DNA from: Bordetella genomosp. 5
Lineage (GTDB): Bacteria; Pseudomonadota; Gammaproteobacteria; Burkholderiales; Burkholderiaceae_B
DNA: 64,000 bases
Direction: 5' to 3'
Assembly (NCBI RefSeq): GCF_002261475.1
Contig: NZ_NEVN01000013.1
Location: 186,001 to 250,000, forward strand
In this document: positions 1 to 9,185 of the stretch, one piece after another
Position numbering within the stretch: position 1 is the first letter of the stretch
How the letters are laid out: every line of letters begins with the position of its first letter
Notes under the pieces: model-generated
Database searches by the model: none
The model's input: the letters and a program-made list of their open reading frames with translations, nothing else
What the model was told of the DNA's origin: nothing
Program-made: the position numbers and the translations under genes

Positions 1-659
1 AAGTGCTCGACGCCATGCCGGTGCAGCTCTTCGCCTGGAGCGATCAGGCCGAGGTCATGGCGCGCGGCGTGGCGCTGGATGCCGACGGCGACTTCGTGTG
101 GGCCGACCGGCCCGCCGAAGCGGCGCTGACCCAGGCCGTGACCCCGCGCATGCCGCCGCTGCCGGGATACGTGTCCGAGATCAACTTGCAGGCCGAGGCC
201 TGGATGCGCGGCGTCGGGCAATGGCTCGCGCGCGGCGCGGCGCTGCTGTTCGACTACGGCTTTCCGCGCCACGAGTATTACCACCCGCAGCGCGCGGGCG
301 GCACGCTGATGTGCCACCTGCGCCACCACGCGCACGCCGATCCGTTCGTCGCCCCCGGGCTGCAGGACATCACGGCCCACGTCGATTTCACGGCCATGGC
401 CGATGCGGCGCTCGAGGGCGGCCTTGACGTGCTGGGGTACACCTCGCAGGCGCGCTTCTTGATGAACGCCGGTGTGCTGGAAGCGCTCGCGCGCATCGAC
501 CCCTCGGATACCCGCGCCTATGCGCAGCTGGCCGCCCCGGTGCAGAAGCTGCTGTCGGAAGCCGAGATGGGCGAGCTGTTCAAGGTGCTGGCGGTGGGCC
601 GGGATATCCCCGGCGGCCTGATGGGCTTTCGCCGGGGCGACCGCCGCGGCGCGCTGTGA
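1..659 (+). CDS. MidA-type SAM-dependent methyltransferase (DUF185), C-terminal part
   Basis: The gene enters from the left edge, so only its last 218 or so residues are visible. The apparent GTG at base 3 is an internal Val of the family motif that reads LDAMPVQLF, not a start. Further on, the motif FDYGFPRHEYYHP and the segment LQDITAHVDFTA match the DUF185/MidA (COG1565) methyltransferase family, whose mitochondrial member NDUFAF7 methylates an arginine of complex I. The bacterial substrate is generally unknown. The usual length is about 380-400 residues, so nearly half of the protein, including the SAM-binding glycine motif, lies outside the window. It converges on the cca gene across a repeat-filled gap. 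Confidence 0.85.
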   Translation, partial: VLDAMPVQLFAWSDQAEVMARGVALDADGDFVWADRPAEAALTQAVTPRMPPLPGYVSEINLQAEAWMRGVGQWLARGAALLFDYGFPRHEYYHPQRAGGTLMCHLRHHAHADPFVAPGLQDITAHVDFTAMADAALEGGLDVLGYTSQARFLMNAGVLEALARIDPSDTRAYAQLAAPVQKLLSEAEMGELFKVLAVGRDIPGGLMGFRRGDRRGAL

Positions 660-662
660 GAA

Positions 663-740
663 GTGCGGCCGGCCAGGTGCGGCCGGCGAGGCGCGGCTGG
701 CGAAGCGCGGCCTGCTAAATCGGCCCGCGCGGCCTGCTCA
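663..740. repeat. 14-bp tandem repeat, site 1 (about 5 units)
   Basis: Four consecutive 14-base units, close to GTGCGGCCGGCGAG, run from 663 to 718. A fifth unit at 727-740 follows an 8-base spacer. The array fills the convergent gap between the methyltransferase and cca. The same unit recurs, in the opposite orientation, after the Anbu gene (9186-9315) and, in this orientation, between xerC and the TonB receptor (28058-28183). Confidence 0.8.
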
Positions 741-742
741 CC

Positions 743-1852
743 TCAACGCTGAAGCGCGTCCAGCGCCTGAAGCCGCGCTTCGTGCAGCGCCGGCTTGATG
801 CGCGCCGGATCTCCGGCGCAGGCGCGCGCGATGGCGCCGGCATCCACCCCCCGGACCGCGTCGAGCGCGGCCTGCCAGGCCGGCACATCCACCGGCGTGA
901 CCACCGCCGCCGCCTGCAGCAGCTCGACGAATCGCTGCGGCTTGCGCAGCCCGTCGCACTGCTCGATGAGGGCGAGCCGCGCAGCGGCTTGCTCCGCCTG
1001 TGGCAGCGCCTGCAACACCGCCGGCAGCAGACGCGCCTGATCGGCGCATTCGGTCGGCACGCGCAGTCGCTGCGACAAGCCATCGCGATCGGTGGCATGA
1101 CGGCTCATCAGGGCGTAGCGGCCCGCGAGCGGCAGGCCGGCGTCCGCGGCCCGATCCAGATCGGCCGCGGCCTCGCGCCAGGCTTCGAGCTGCGGCATGA
1201 CGCGCGGCAGCGCGCCGGTCTCGGCCAGGACCTCCAGCATGCGTGCGGGGCGCGGCAACATAAGCGCGCGTGAGAGTTCTTTCCAGACCCGTTCGGGCAC
1301 CAGCGCGTCGGCCTCGCCCGCCTCGACCATGTCGCGGCAGAGCCGCAGCGTTTCGGGGGCCACGCCGAACTCGCCGAAGCGCGCGGCGAAGCGGCCCAGG
1401 CGCAGGATCCGGACCGGATCTTCGGCGAACGCCGGGCCCACATGGCGCAGGATGCGCGCGCGGATATCGGCCTGACCGTCGAGCGGATCGACCAGCTCGC
1501 CCTCGGGCGTGCGCGCGATCGCATTGACGGTGAGATCGCGCCGCTGCAGATCCTGTTCGAGCGTGACGTCGGTGCCGGTATGGAAGGTGAAGCCCTTGTA
1601 GCCCACCCCCGACTTGCGCTCGGTGCGCGCAAGCGCGTATTCCTCTTTGGTGCGCGGATGCAGGAACACCGGAAAATCGCCGCCCACCGGCAGGAAACCG
1701 CGCGCGGTCATGTCGGCCGGCGATGCGCCCACCACCACCCAATCGTGGTCGCCCGCGGGCTGGCCGAGCAACTCGTCGCGCACCGCGCCGCCCACGATGT
1801 ACACCTGCAGACCATCGATGGCGGGATCGGCGTGCGCAGCGCCCGCGCTCAT
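743..1852 (-). CDS. cca: CCA-adding tRNA nucleotidyltransferase
   Basis: Adds or repairs the 3' CCA end of tRNAs from CTP and ATP. The N-terminal nucleotidyltransferase core shows [10 protein letters not shown], the metal-binding DHDW (DxD), [10 protein letters not shown] and [16 protein letters not shown], all class II CCA-enzyme motifs. At 369 residues it is shorter than the E. coli enzyme of about 410. I see no C-terminal HD phosphohydrolase motif, so it is probably a CCA-only form. The start ATG overlaps the stop codon of the upstream lytic transglycosylase gene by four bases (ATGA), so the two are co-transcribed and probably translationally coupled. This pairing is familiar in Bordetella-type genomes. 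Confidence 0.93.
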   Translation of the reverse strand: MSAGAAHADPAIDGLQVYIVGGAVRDELLGQPAGDHDWVVVGASPADMTARGFLPVGGDFPVFLHPRTKEEYALARTERKSGVGYKGFTFHTGTDVTLEQDLQRRDLTVNAIARTPEGELVDPLDGQADIRARILRHVGPAFAEDPVRILRLGRFAARFGEFGVAPETLRLCRDMVEAGEADALVPERVWKELSRALMLPRPARMLEVLAETGALPRVMPQLEAWREAAADLDRAADAGLPLAGRYALMSRHATDRDGLSQRLRVPTECADQARLLPAVLQALPQAEQAAARLALIEQCDGLRKPQRFVELLQAAAVVTPVDVPAWQAALDAVRGVDAGAIARACAGDPARIKPALHEARLQALDALQR

Positions 1853-4002
1853 TGCCCTGCCTTGGCGGCCACCACCGAAGGCGGCACGATCTTGCCCAGG
1901 CGCTCCTTGAGCGACTGCGGCTGACCGCTGAAGAGCGCGGCGTAATAAACCGCGTTGGACATCACGCTCTTTACGTAGATGCGGGTTTCGTGGAACGGGA
2001 TGGTTTCGGCGAACACCGCGCCCTCGACCGGATGCGTGAAGGTCGCGCGCCAGTTGCGCGGCCGGCCCGGCCCGGCGTTGTAGCCCGCGCTGGCCAGCAC
2101 CTGCGATCCATCCAGATCGCGCAGCACCATGTTCAGATACTGCGTGCCGAGCTCGGTGTTGACGTCGAAATCATTCACGCTGCCGGGCGTGAAATCCTGC
2201 ATGCCGATCTTGCCCGCCACCCACTTGGCGGTGGCCGGCATGAGCTGCATCAGGCCCGACGCGCCCGCGTGCGAGCGGGCATCCATGATGAAGCGCGATT
2301 CCTGGCGGATCAGGCCATAGACCCAGGCCGGATCGAGCTCGATGGCGCGCGCCTTGGCGCTGACCTTGCCCTCGAAGGGCGCGATGAAGCGCTGCGTGAA
2401 GTCGAACTCGCGCTGAGTGCGTTCGGAGGTGTTGACCACGCGGTCGAAGATGCCCTCGGCGCGGGCCAGCTCGGCGGCGGCGAACAGCTGGCGATCGGTC
2501 ATGCCGCGAATCGAGAAATTCCATTCGGGCACGGCCTCGGCGCGCCAGCCCATGCGGAACATATAGATGGCGCGTTGCAGACCCGGATTGGCGCGCGCCT
2601 CGGCCATCTCGGCGTCGGTGACGGCGGCCGGGCGTGCCGGCACCGTGATGCGGCGGCCGAGCTCCTCGGTGGCCAGCTGACCATAGAAGTCGAAGCCGTC
2701 GGCGATGCTGGCAAAGCCGCGCTGGGCCTCGTCCTTGCGGCCGAGCGCGAGCTCGCCGCGCGCCTTCCAGTACACCCACACCGGCTCGGCCTGCTGGTCC
2801 GCCGTCATGGTGTTGATCGAGGCGATGACCCACGGCCAGTCGATGCGCGGCTGACGCAGCGCCGAGCGCACCTTCCAGGCGTGGTTGTTGTCCGTCATGG
2901 CGATGTGACCCGCCTCGCGATACCACGCGTCGGCGCGCGGATCGAGATTGATGGCCGCCACCAGCGCGTATTGGCCGCGCACCCAGGCCTGATAGGGCTT
3001 GGCGAGATGGCGCGACCACTCGCGCGTGAGATACGAATCGGCCACGCTGATGTCGCCGCGCGCCAGACGCGCCAGGGCCAGCCCGACGAGCTCTTTTTCG
3101 TTGCGGCCGACCGGCGACTTGTCCTGGCGCACCAGCCACTTCATCGGGTCTTTCATCATCGCGTCGTAGGTCTTCATGTCCTGCGGCTCGAAGATGTACG
3201 TCGCGAGCTTGCGCGCATCGGTGGTGCGATTGACCTCGAGCGCATCGCGCATCTGCGGCTGGATCTGGTCCCAGCCCAGCACGCCATCGGCCACGAGCTG
3301 GTCGTAGAGCGACCAGCACTGCGAACCCGAACCGAATGCGGCCTGCGCCTGCGCGGCGGTGGCGCGCTGGCCGGTCATGTGGCGCGCCAGCAGCGTGGCG
3401 CACTGCACCTGCGAATTACCGGCCTGCACGGGCGCGAGCTTGCGGATGGTTTCGAAGTCGCCGCTGCGCGCGGCCGCCTGAATCCAATCGCCGCGCAAAC
3501 GGTCTTCGAGATAGCTGCCCGCGTTGGCGTTCAGGAAGCGGTTGAGCTCGGCCACGGGGCGTTTGCCGCCCGGCGGGCTCCAGAGCTGGTAGCGCAGCAA
3601 CCAGTATTCGGGGTAGATGGCGAGCACATCGCCCTTGGCCTGCGGCACCATGGCCGCGAGCACCGACCATTGTTTGCGGTTGTTGGCCTCGCGGGCCGCC
3701 ACCACGGCCTGCGAGGCGGCGGTGTCGGGCGACGGCGGCAGACCGGCCAGCACGGCGGCCGGGACGGCGATGGGCCGGCGGGCCTGATCGTCGGGCAGAC
3801 TGGACTGCAGGGTGAGCGCGGCGGGCTCCGCGGCGGCGGGCGCCTGGGCGCGCTGCTGCGCATCGACGGGCGCACAGGCGGCCGTAAACAGGGTGAGAAT
3901 CGGCAAGGCGCGACGCCACGCGGGGAGCTGCGCCCCGCCGGCGGATTTCTGATACCTTTGCGACTCAAGCACCTGCTTCTGTTGCCTGATTGCCTGATCC
4001 AT
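1849..4002 (-). CDS. slt: Soluble lytic murein transglycosylase (Slt70 family)
   Basis: Periplasmic enzyme that cleaves glycan strands of peptidoglycan with formation of 1,6-anhydromuropeptides. The 717-residue length fits the Slt70 family: a long alpha-superhelical region, then a C-terminal goose-lysozyme-like domain. The catalytic Glu is about residue 568 in RQESRF, followed by [17 protein letters not shown] and [11 protein letters not shown]. The N-terminus has about 30 polar residues, RR, then a short hydrophobic stretch ending in FTAAC. That could be an export signal with a weak lipobox, but the true start may lie further in. It is divergent from the cyclo-ligase gene with only 23 bases between starts, so the promoters must overlap. 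Its 3' end overlaps cca. Confidence 0.9.
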   Translation of the reverse strand: MDQAIRQQKQVLESQRYQKSAGGAQLPAWRRALPILTLFTAACAPVDAQQRAQAPAAAEPAALTLQSSLPDDQARRPIAVPAAVLAGLPPSPDTAASQAVVAAREANNRKQWSVLAAMVPQAKGDVLAIYPEYWLLRYQLWSPPGGKRPVAELNRFLNANAGSYLEDRLRGDWIQAAARSGDFETIRKLAPVQAGNSQVQCATLLARHMTGQRATAAQAQAAFGSGSQCWSLYDQLVADGVLGWDQIQPQMRDALEVNRTTDARKLATYIFEPQDMKTYDAMMKDPMKWLVRQDKSPVGRNEKELVGLALARLARGDISVADSYLTREWSRHLAKPYQAWVRGQYALVAAINLDPRADAWYREAGHIAMTDNNHAWKVRSALRQPRIDWPWVIASINTMTADQQAEPVWVYWKARGELALGRKDEAQRGFASIADGFDFYGQLATEELGRRITVPARPAAVTDAEMAEARANPGLQRAIYMFRMGWRAEAVPEWNFSIRGMTDRQLFAAAELARAEGIFDRVVNTSERTQREFDFTQRFIAPFEGKVSAKARAIELDPAWVYGLIRQESRFIMDARSHAGASGLMQLMPATAKWVAGKIGMQDFTPGSVNDFDVNTELGTQYLNMVLRDLDGSQVLASAGYNAGPGRPRNWRATFTHPVEGAVFAETIPFHETRIYVKSVMSNAVYYAALFSGQPQSLKERLGKIVPPSVVAAKAGQ

Positions 4003-4025
4003 AGCCAGCCCCCCTGCCGAACCGC

Positions 4026-4703
4026 ATGCACAACGAAAATTATGCAGAGAATACCGCAGTCGCGTTACGTACGCGATTGCGCCAGGCCCGCGCCGCGCTG
4101 CCCGAAGAGGCGCGCGCCCGTGGCGCTCTGCTCATGCGCGCCCGGCTGTTCACCTGGTCCAATCTGGCACGCGAGGCCCTGGCCGAGGCCGGGCAAGCGC
4201 TCAAGCGCATCGCCGCGTTCTGGCCCCTGGCCGACGAGCCCGATCTGCGCCCCCTGCTCGAGCAATGGGTGCTGGCCGGATACGAGGTCTGCCTGCCGGT
4301 GATCGCGCAGCGCGACGCTGCGCTCGAATTCCGTCTCTGGACCCCCGACGCCGCCATGCGCGCGGGCGTGCATGGCATCGCCGAACCGGCCGATGGCGCC
4401 GTGGTGCAGCCGGACGTGATCCTGGTGCCGACGCTCGGGTACACCCTGGCGGCCGATCGTCTGGGTTACGGCGGCGGCTACTACGACCGCACCCTGGCGG
4501 CGTTGCATGATCAGGGCATCGACCCGATCACGATCGGCGTTGCCTGGACCGAAGGCCTGCTGCCCGACGACTACGCGCCCGCCGCGCATGATTTTCCGCT
4601 CGACGCCATCCTGACCCCCGAGGGCTGGATGCCGGACGCCCCGCTGGGCACGGGCGGGACGGCCCAGGGCAGCGCCGGCGTACAGCGCTTCCTGCTGAAC
4701 TGA
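4026..4703 (+). CDS. fau: 5-formyltetrahydrofolate cyclo-ligase
   Basis: Converts 5-formyl-THF to 5,10-methenyl-THF with ATP, returning a storage or side-product folate to one-carbon metabolism. The family signature GYGGGYYDRTLAAL is in the C-terminal half, preceded by DVILVPTLGYT. The N-terminal RTRLRQARAAL matches the usual start of the family. At 225 residues it is slightly longer than the 180-200 typical of the family, with a short unmatched C-terminal tail. In many proteobacteria 6S RNA sits beside this gene, but nothing resembling 6S RNA is visible here. A GC-rich hairpin follows the stop. Confidence 0.92.
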   Translation: MHNENYAENTAVALRTRLRQARAALPEEARARGALLMRARLFTWSNLAREALAEAGQALKRIAAFWPLADEPDLRPLLEQWVLAGYEVCLPVIAQRDAALEFRLWTPDAAMRAGVHGIAEPADGAVVQPDVILVPTLGYTLAADRLGYGGGYYDRTLAALHDQGIDPITIGVAWTEGLLPDDYAPAAHDFPLDAILTPEGWMPDAPLGTGGTAQGSAGVQRFLLN

Positions 4704-4711
4704 ACCCCGCT

Positions 4712-4733
4712 CCGGCGCGCCTGCCTGCGCCGG
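4712..4733 (+). terminator. GC-rich hairpin after the cyclo-ligase gene
   Basis: CCGGCGC and GCGCCGG form a 7-bp perfect stem around an 8-base loop, 8 bases after the stop codon. There is no T-run, so it is at best a weak intrinsic terminator. The rest of the gap to 4975 is very GC-rich and holds the sigma-54-type promoter described next. Confidence 0.35.
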
Positions 4734-4882
4734 GGACGCACCACATCGAGGCCGGGCCGGTGCCCGATTCCGTGCCGCGCCGGCCTGCGCGCCGCCACGC
4801 GCGCCGCGCGGCCGCCCCATCGCGGCGCATGGCCGCCCGCGCGTACGCCGCGCGCCTGATCCTGGCTCCATGCCGTGCAAAG

Positions 4883-4900
4883 CTGGCATGGCTGTTGCTT
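4883..4900 (+). promoter_or_regulatory. Sigma-54 (RpoN)-type promoter of the Anbu cluster
   Basis: The sequence CTGGCATGGCTGTTGCTT fits the sigma-54 consensus TGGCAC-N5-TTGC, with GG at 4885-4886 and GC at 4897-4898 separated by exactly 10 bases. It lies 76 bases upstream of the first ATG of the ATP-grasp / alpha-E / transglutaminase / Anbu run, a sensible distance for a start near 4910. A clear AGGAG at 4966-4970 precedes the ATG at 4976. No enhancer (NtrC-like) site was identified by eye. Confidence 0.6.
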
Positions 4901-4975
4901 GTGCCCATGACATGAATAAAGGCGTCTGCATGACGCCCGCGCCGCCCCGCGGCGCCATACCCAGCAGGAGATGCC

Positions 4976-6406
4976 ATGCTCGATGCCGTCACGCGGCCCG
5001 TCGCCTTCGACGAGATGTACGACACCCAGGGAAAGGTGCGCCCGCATTACCGCGCCTTCGCCCAATGGCTGGCCGGCGAACCCCCGGACGCGATGAGCGC
5101 GCGGCAGATCGAGGCCGATCTCAACTTCCGCAAGGTAGGCATCACGTTCTCGGTCGCGGGCGACGCCGCAGGCACCGAACGCCTGATCCCGTTCGATCTG
5201 GTGCCGCGCATCATTCCCGCCGAAGAATGGCGCCGGCTCGATGCCGGCCTGAAGCAGCGGGTCCGCGCGCTCAACCGCTTCATCCACGACATCTATCACG
5301 ACCACGACATCGTGCGCGCCGGCATCATTCCGGCCGAACAGGTCTTTCTGAATGCGCAGTACCGTCCCGAGATGCAGGACATCGACGTGGCCGAAGGCAT
5401 CTATTGCCACGTGGCCGGCGTGGACATCGTGCGGGCCGGCGCGGGCGAGTTCTACGTGCTCGAGGACAATCTGCGCGTGCCCTCCGGCGTGTCGTACATG
5501 CTCGAAAACCGCAAGATGTCGATGCGGCTGCTGCCGGAGGCGTTTTCGCGCATCAAGATCCAGCCGGTGGCGCACTATCCCGACCTGCTGCTCGACAACC
5601 TGCGCGAGGTGGCGCCGAACGTGAGCGACGAGCCCACCGTGGTGGTGCTCACCCCCGGCATGTACAACTCCGCCTACTTCGAGCACGCGTTTCTGGCGCA
5701 GCAGATGGGCGTGGAGCTGGTCGAGGGCCAGGATCTGTTCGTGGACCAGAACACGGTGTACATGCGCACCACGCGCGGCCCGCGCCGCGTCGACGTGATC
5801 TACCGCCGGCTCGACGACGACTTCCTCGATCCGCTGTCGTTTCGCGCCGACTCCGTGCTGGGCGTGCCCGGCCTGCTGTCGGCGTACCGCGCCGGCCGCA
5901 TCACGCTGGCCAATGCCATCGGCACCGGCATCGCCGACGACAAGTCGACCTATCTGTACGTGCCGGACATGATCCGCTTCTATCTCGGCGAAGAACCCAT
6001 CCTGTCGAACGTGCCGACCTGGCAATGCGCCCGCTCCGACGAACTCTCGCACGTGCTGGCCAACATGCACGAGCTGGTGGTCAAGGAAGTGCACGGCGCG
6101 GGCGGCTACGGCATGCTCGTGGGCCCGACGGCCACGCGGGCGCAGGTCGAGGCCTTCAAGGATCGCGTGCGCGCCAACCCGGCCAACTACATCGCGCAGC
6201 CCACGCTGGCCCTCTCGACCACGCCGACTTATGTCGAGGCAGGCGTGGCGCCGCGTCATGTGGATCTGCGCCCGTACGTGCTGTGCGGCAAGGACATCCG
6301 TACCGTGCCGGGCGGCCTGTGCCGCGTGGCGCTCGTCGAAGGCTCGCTGGTGGTCAACAGCAGCCAGGGCGGCGGCACCAAGGACACCTGGGTGCTGGAA
6401 GACTGA
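4976..6406 (+). CDS. Circularly permuted ATP-grasp protein (Anbu cluster)
   Basis: A 476-residue protein of the circularly permuted ATP-grasp family (DUF404/DUF407 type), recognisable by EDNLRVPSGVS at residues 163-173, the middle segment VYRRLDDDFLDPLSF, and the C-terminal KEVHGAGGYGML and SSQGGGTKDTW. ATP-grasp enzymes make carboxylate-amine bonds through an acyl phosphate. In Anbu clusters this protein has been proposed to build a peptide or amide modification, but no substrate is established. AGGAG precedes the ATG at good spacing. It leads a four-gene run with the alpha-E gene only 16 bases downstream, and the sigma-54-type promoter at 4883 is its likely control point. Confidence 0.9.
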   Translation: MLDAVTRPVAFDEMYDTQGKVRPHYRAFAQWLAGEPPDAMSARQIEADLNFRKVGITFSVAGDAAGTERLIPFDLVPRIIPAEEWRRLDAGLKQRVRALNRFIHDIYHDHDIVRAGIIPAEQVFLNAQYRPEMQDIDVAEGIYCHVAGVDIVRAGAGEFYVLEDNLRVPSGVSYMLENRKMSMRLLPEAFSRIKIQPVAHYPDLLLDNLREVAPNVSDEPTVVVLTPGMYNSAYFEHAFLAQQMGVELVEGQDLFVDQNTVYMRTTRGPRRVDVIYRRLDDDFLDPLSFRADSVLGVPGLLSAYRAGRITLANAIGTGIADDKSTYLYVPDMIRFYLGEEPILSNVPTWQCARSDELSHVLANMHELVVKEVHGAGGYGMLVGPTATRAQVEAFKDRVRANPANYIAQPTLALSTTPTYVEAGVAPRHVDLRPYVLCGKDIRTVPGGLCRVALVEGSLVVNSSQGGGTKDTWVLED

Positions 6407-6422
6407 CTCGCGGAGAACCGAC

Positions 6423-7367
6423 ATGCTGAGCCGAACCGCCGACCATCTGTTCTGGATGTGCCGCTACATCGAACGCGCCGAGAACACCGCGCGCATGCTG
6501 GACGTGAACCTGCAGATGTCGCTGCTGCCGCAGGATCCGCTCACGCGGGACAACTCCTGGCGCGCGCTGCTGCGCATCTCCGAGCTGCAACACGGGTATC
6601 GCGACAAGTATCCCGAGGTCACGCCGGAAAGCGTGCTGCATTACATGGTGCGCGACCCCGACAATCAATCGTCGATCTACGCCTGCCTGCGTTCCGCGCG
6701 CGAAAACGCCCGCGCCGTGCGCGGCAGCCTCACCACCGAGGTCTGGGAAACCTACAACACCACCTGGCTCGATCTGCAGAAGCGGTTGCAGGGCGACCAG
6801 CTCGAGCGCAACCCGGGCGAGTTTTTCGAGTGGGTGAAGTTCCGCTCGCATCTGGCGCGCGGCGTCACGGTCGGCACCATGCTCGAAGACGAGGCCATGG
6901 TGTTCCTGCGGCTGGGCATGCACCTGGAGCGCGCCGACAACACGGCGCGGCTGCTGGACGTGAAGTTTCACGAAGGCGAAGACGCCGACCAGGGCGTGAA
7001 CAGCGAGTTTTACCGCTGGTCGGCCATTCTGAGCTCGGTGTCGGGCCTGGAGGTGTATCGCAAGGTCTATCGCGACGTCATCACGCCGGACCGGGTGGCC
7101 GAGCTGCTGATCCTGCGCGCCGACATGCCGCGCTCGCTCGTGGCATCGATCGGAGCGGTCTCCGACGATCTCGCGCGCGTGTCGAACCAGCGCTCGGCCG
7201 AGACGGAACGCCGCGCCGGCATGCTTTGTGCGGAGCTGCGCTATGCCCGCGTCGAAGACATTCTGCGCGGCGGCGGTCTGCACCGCTTTCTCGAACGCTT
7301 CCTGGATCGTGTGAACGATCTGGGCAATCGCGTCAGCCAGGACTTCCTGCTGCCACTGTCGGTCTGA
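6423..7367 (+). CDS. Alpha-E domain protein (DUF403, Anbu cluster)
   Basis: A 314-residue all-helical alpha-E protein. The family is nearly always found next to the circularly permuted ATP-grasp gene and often a transglutaminase-like gene. The sequence contains an internal echo: ERAENTARMLDVN starting at residue 17 and ERADNTARLLDVK starting at residue 169, which suggests a duplicated helical unit. The start at 6423 is chosen because MLSRTADHLFWMCRYIERAENTARM is the conserved beginning; the open frame upstream is a shadow of the ATP-grasp gene. GGAG lies just before the ATG. The function is unknown; a partner or peptide-handling role with the ATP-grasp protein is inference. Confidence 0.9.
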   Translation: MLSRTADHLFWMCRYIERAENTARMLDVNLQMSLLPQDPLTRDNSWRALLRISELQHGYRDKYPEVTPESVLHYMVRDPDNQSSIYACLRSARENARAVRGSLTTEVWETYNTTWLDLQKRLQGDQLERNPGEFFEWVKFRSHLARGVTVGTMLEDEAMVFLRLGMHLERADNTARLLDVKFHEGEDADQGVNSEFYRWSAILSSVSGLEVYRKVYRDVITPDRVAELLILRADMPRSLVASIGAVSDDLARVSNQRSAETERRAGMLCAELRYARVEDILRGGGLHRFLERFLDRVNDLGNRVSQDFLLPLSV

Positions 7368-7383
7368 CGCCCCCGGAGCCCCC

Positions 7384-8187
7384 ATGAAACATTTGATCCG
7401 CCACGTGACGCGCTACCGCTACACAGCGCCGGTGAGCTACAGCATTCAGGTGTTGCGCCTCACGCCCCGGCTCGACGATCACCAGCGTGCGCTGCGCTGG
7501 CACATCGAAGCGCCGGGTCCGCTCGCCGAACAGGTCGACGCCTACGGCAATATCACGCACACCCTCACGCTCACGCGGCCGCACGATGAGATCGAGCTGC
7601 GCGTGACCGGCCATATCGAGATCGACAACCTGCCCGAGGGCCGCCTGCACCACGACGACAGCCGCCTGCCGCTGCACGCTTTCTGCGTGCAGACGCCGCT
7701 CACGCAGAGCGTCGCGGCCATCCATGACTTCACCCGGGCCGTGCTGCCCGGCGGCATGCACACCCCCGCCGATGCGCTGGCGCTGGCCGAGGCGATCTGC
7801 GGCCGCGTGGCCTACGAGCCCGGCACCACGGATGTGACCACCGCGGCCGAAGAGGTGCTCGCCCTGGGCCACGGCGTGTGCCAGGACCACGCGCATCTCT
7901 ATCTGGCCTGCGTGCGCGGCATGGGCCTGCCCGCGCGCTATGTGAGCGGCTATCTCTACACCGAGGCCGAGCACGCGGCCAGCCATGCCTGGGTCGACGT
8001 CTGGCTGGCGGGACAGGGCTGGGTCAGCGTGGACGTCACCAACCGCCAGTTCGCGTCGGATTGCCACTGCCGCCTGGCGGTGGCGCGCGACTACGATTCC
8101 GCCTCGCCGGTGCGCGGCGTGCGCAGCGGCGGCGGCGAAGAATCCATGAGCGTAACGGTGCAGGTCCAGCAGGCCGCGCAGCAGTAG
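7384..8187 (+). CDS. Transglutaminase-like cysteine protease (Anbu cluster)
   Basis: A 267-residue protein with an N-terminal beta-strand region (HVTRYRYTAPVSYSIQVLRLTP) followed by a transglutaminase-like core. The likely catalytic triad is Cys166 (GHGVCQDHAHL), His201 (SHAWVDVW) and Asp217 (SVDVTN). Such bacterial proteins are usually predicted peptidases or amidases rather than cross-linking enzymes. It begins 16 bases after the alpha-E gene with a GGAG ribosome-binding site, and Anbu follows about 90 bases later. The context suggests it makes or removes a modification that feeds the Anbu chamber, which is inference. Confidence 0.9.
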   Translation: MKHLIRHVTRYRYTAPVSYSIQVLRLTPRLDDHQRALRWHIEAPGPLAEQVDAYGNITHTLTLTRPHDEIELRVTGHIEIDNLPEGRLHHDDSRLPLHAFCVQTPLTQSVAAIHDFTRAVLPGGMHTPADALALAEAICGRVAYEPGTTDVTTAAEEVLALGHGVCQDHAHLYLACVRGMGLPARYVSGYLYTEAEHAASHAWVDVWLAGQGWVSVDVTNRQFASDCHCRLAVARDYDSASPVRGVRSGGGEESMSVTVQVQQAAQQ

Positions 8188-8278
8188 GATTCGAGGGACG
8201 CAACACTGGCCGCCCCGTGCGCGCCGGCGCGCCCCTCCCCTACAATATCGGGGCACGATTTTCGTCCTCCCTGTTTCC

Positions 8279-9145
8279 ATGACCTACTGCATCGCCGCCC
8301 AACTCGACCAAGGCCTGGTCTTTCTGTCCGACTCGCGCACCAATGCGGGCGTGGACCAGATCAGCATCTTCCGCAAGCTCAGTGTGTTTGAGCTGCCGGG
8401 CGAGCGCGTCATGGTGCTCATGACCTCGGGCAATCTGGCGGTGTCGCAGGCGGTGGTCAATACGCTGGCCCAGGAAGACGCCAATCGGGCCGATTCGATC
8501 TGGCGCGTGCCGAACATGTTCGAGGCCGCGCGCCGGGTCGGCGATGCGGTACGTCAGGTTCATGCGCGCGACGCGGCCTCCCTGCATGACCAGGGCGTGG
8601 AGTTCAACGTCAACCTGATCTTCGGCGGCCAGATCGGCCAGGAGCGCTGCCGGCTGTTCCAGATCTACGCGGCCGGCAACTTCATCGAAGCCACGCCGGA
8701 ATGCCCGTACTTCCAGATCGGCGAGTCCAAGTATGGCAAGCCCATCCTCGACCGCGTGCTGCAGCCCGACACCTCGCTCGACGAGGCCGCCAAGTGCGCC
8801 CTGATCTCGATGGATTCGACCTTGCGCTCCAACATCTCGGTCGGCCTGCCGCTCGATCTGCTGGTTTACGAAGCCGACAATCTGCGCGTGACGCACTTCG
8901 CCAGCATCGATGATCACAACGAGTATTTTTCGATGATCCGCAGCTCCTGGGGCGAACGCCTGCGCCAGGTGTTCGCCGAGATCCCGGATCCGCTCTGGAC
9001 CCGCCCGGATGGCCCGGACTCGCTGGTGCCGGCCCACCGCGAGCATCAGCCGGTGCGCATCGCGCCCGTCGGGCTCAACACGAGCGGCGACTACGCGACG
9101 CCGCAGGCCCTGGCCCAGGGCAGCCCGGGCCAGCAGCCGACCTGA
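8279..9145 (+). CDS. Anbu, proteasome-like Ntn-hydrolase
   Basis: A 288-residue proteasome-type peptidase of the Anbu (ancestral beta-subunit) family, close in fold to HslV. The N-terminus MTYCIAAQLDQGLVFLSDSR places a Thr directly after the initiator Met, so Met removal exposes the catalytic Thr without a propeptide. The following SDSRTNAGVDQISIFRK and MTSGNLAVSQAV are typical of Anbu. Published family structures show open helical or lock-washer assemblies. There is no strong Shine-Dalgarno before the ATG and a TACAAT-like box lies about 30 bases upstream, so an additional internal promoter is possible. The same window also has hslVU (38.2-40.1 kb). Confidence 0.92.
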   Translation: MTYCIAAQLDQGLVFLSDSRTNAGVDQISIFRKLSVFELPGERVMVLMTSGNLAVSQAVVNTLAQEDANRADSIWRVPNMFEAARRVGDAVRQVHARDAASLHDQGVEFNVNLIFGGQIGQERCRLFQIYAAGNFIEATPECPYFQIGESKYGKPILDRVLQPDTSLDEAAKCALISMDSTLRSNISVGLPLDLLVYEADNLRVTHFASIDDHNEYFSMIRSSWGERLRQVFAEIPDPLWTRPDGPDSLVPAHREHQPVRIAPVGLNTSGDYATPQALAQGSPGQQPT

Positions 9146-9151
9146 GCGACG

Positions 9152-9170
9152 CGCGCCCTTCGCGGGCGCG
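9152..9170 (+). terminator. GC hairpin after the Anbu gene
   Basis: CGCGCCC, a 5-base loop TTCGC, then GGGCGCG form a perfect 7-bp stem starting 7 bases after the Anbu stop. No T-tract follows, so termination efficiency is uncertain. Confidence 0.4.
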
Positions 9171-9185
9171 TCTGGACGAGTCCGC

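Noticed and set aside
1723-4302. An 859-codon open frame on the plus strand across cca and slt
   Set aside because: It is antisense to two well-identified genes and its translation is Arg/His/Gly-rich without family similarity. GC-rich DNA often leaves such frames open.
4704-4975. 6S RNA beside the 5-formyl-THF cyclo-ligase gene
   Set aside because: The stretch is very GC-rich and lacks a long bulged duplex. It instead carries a sigma-54-type promoter.
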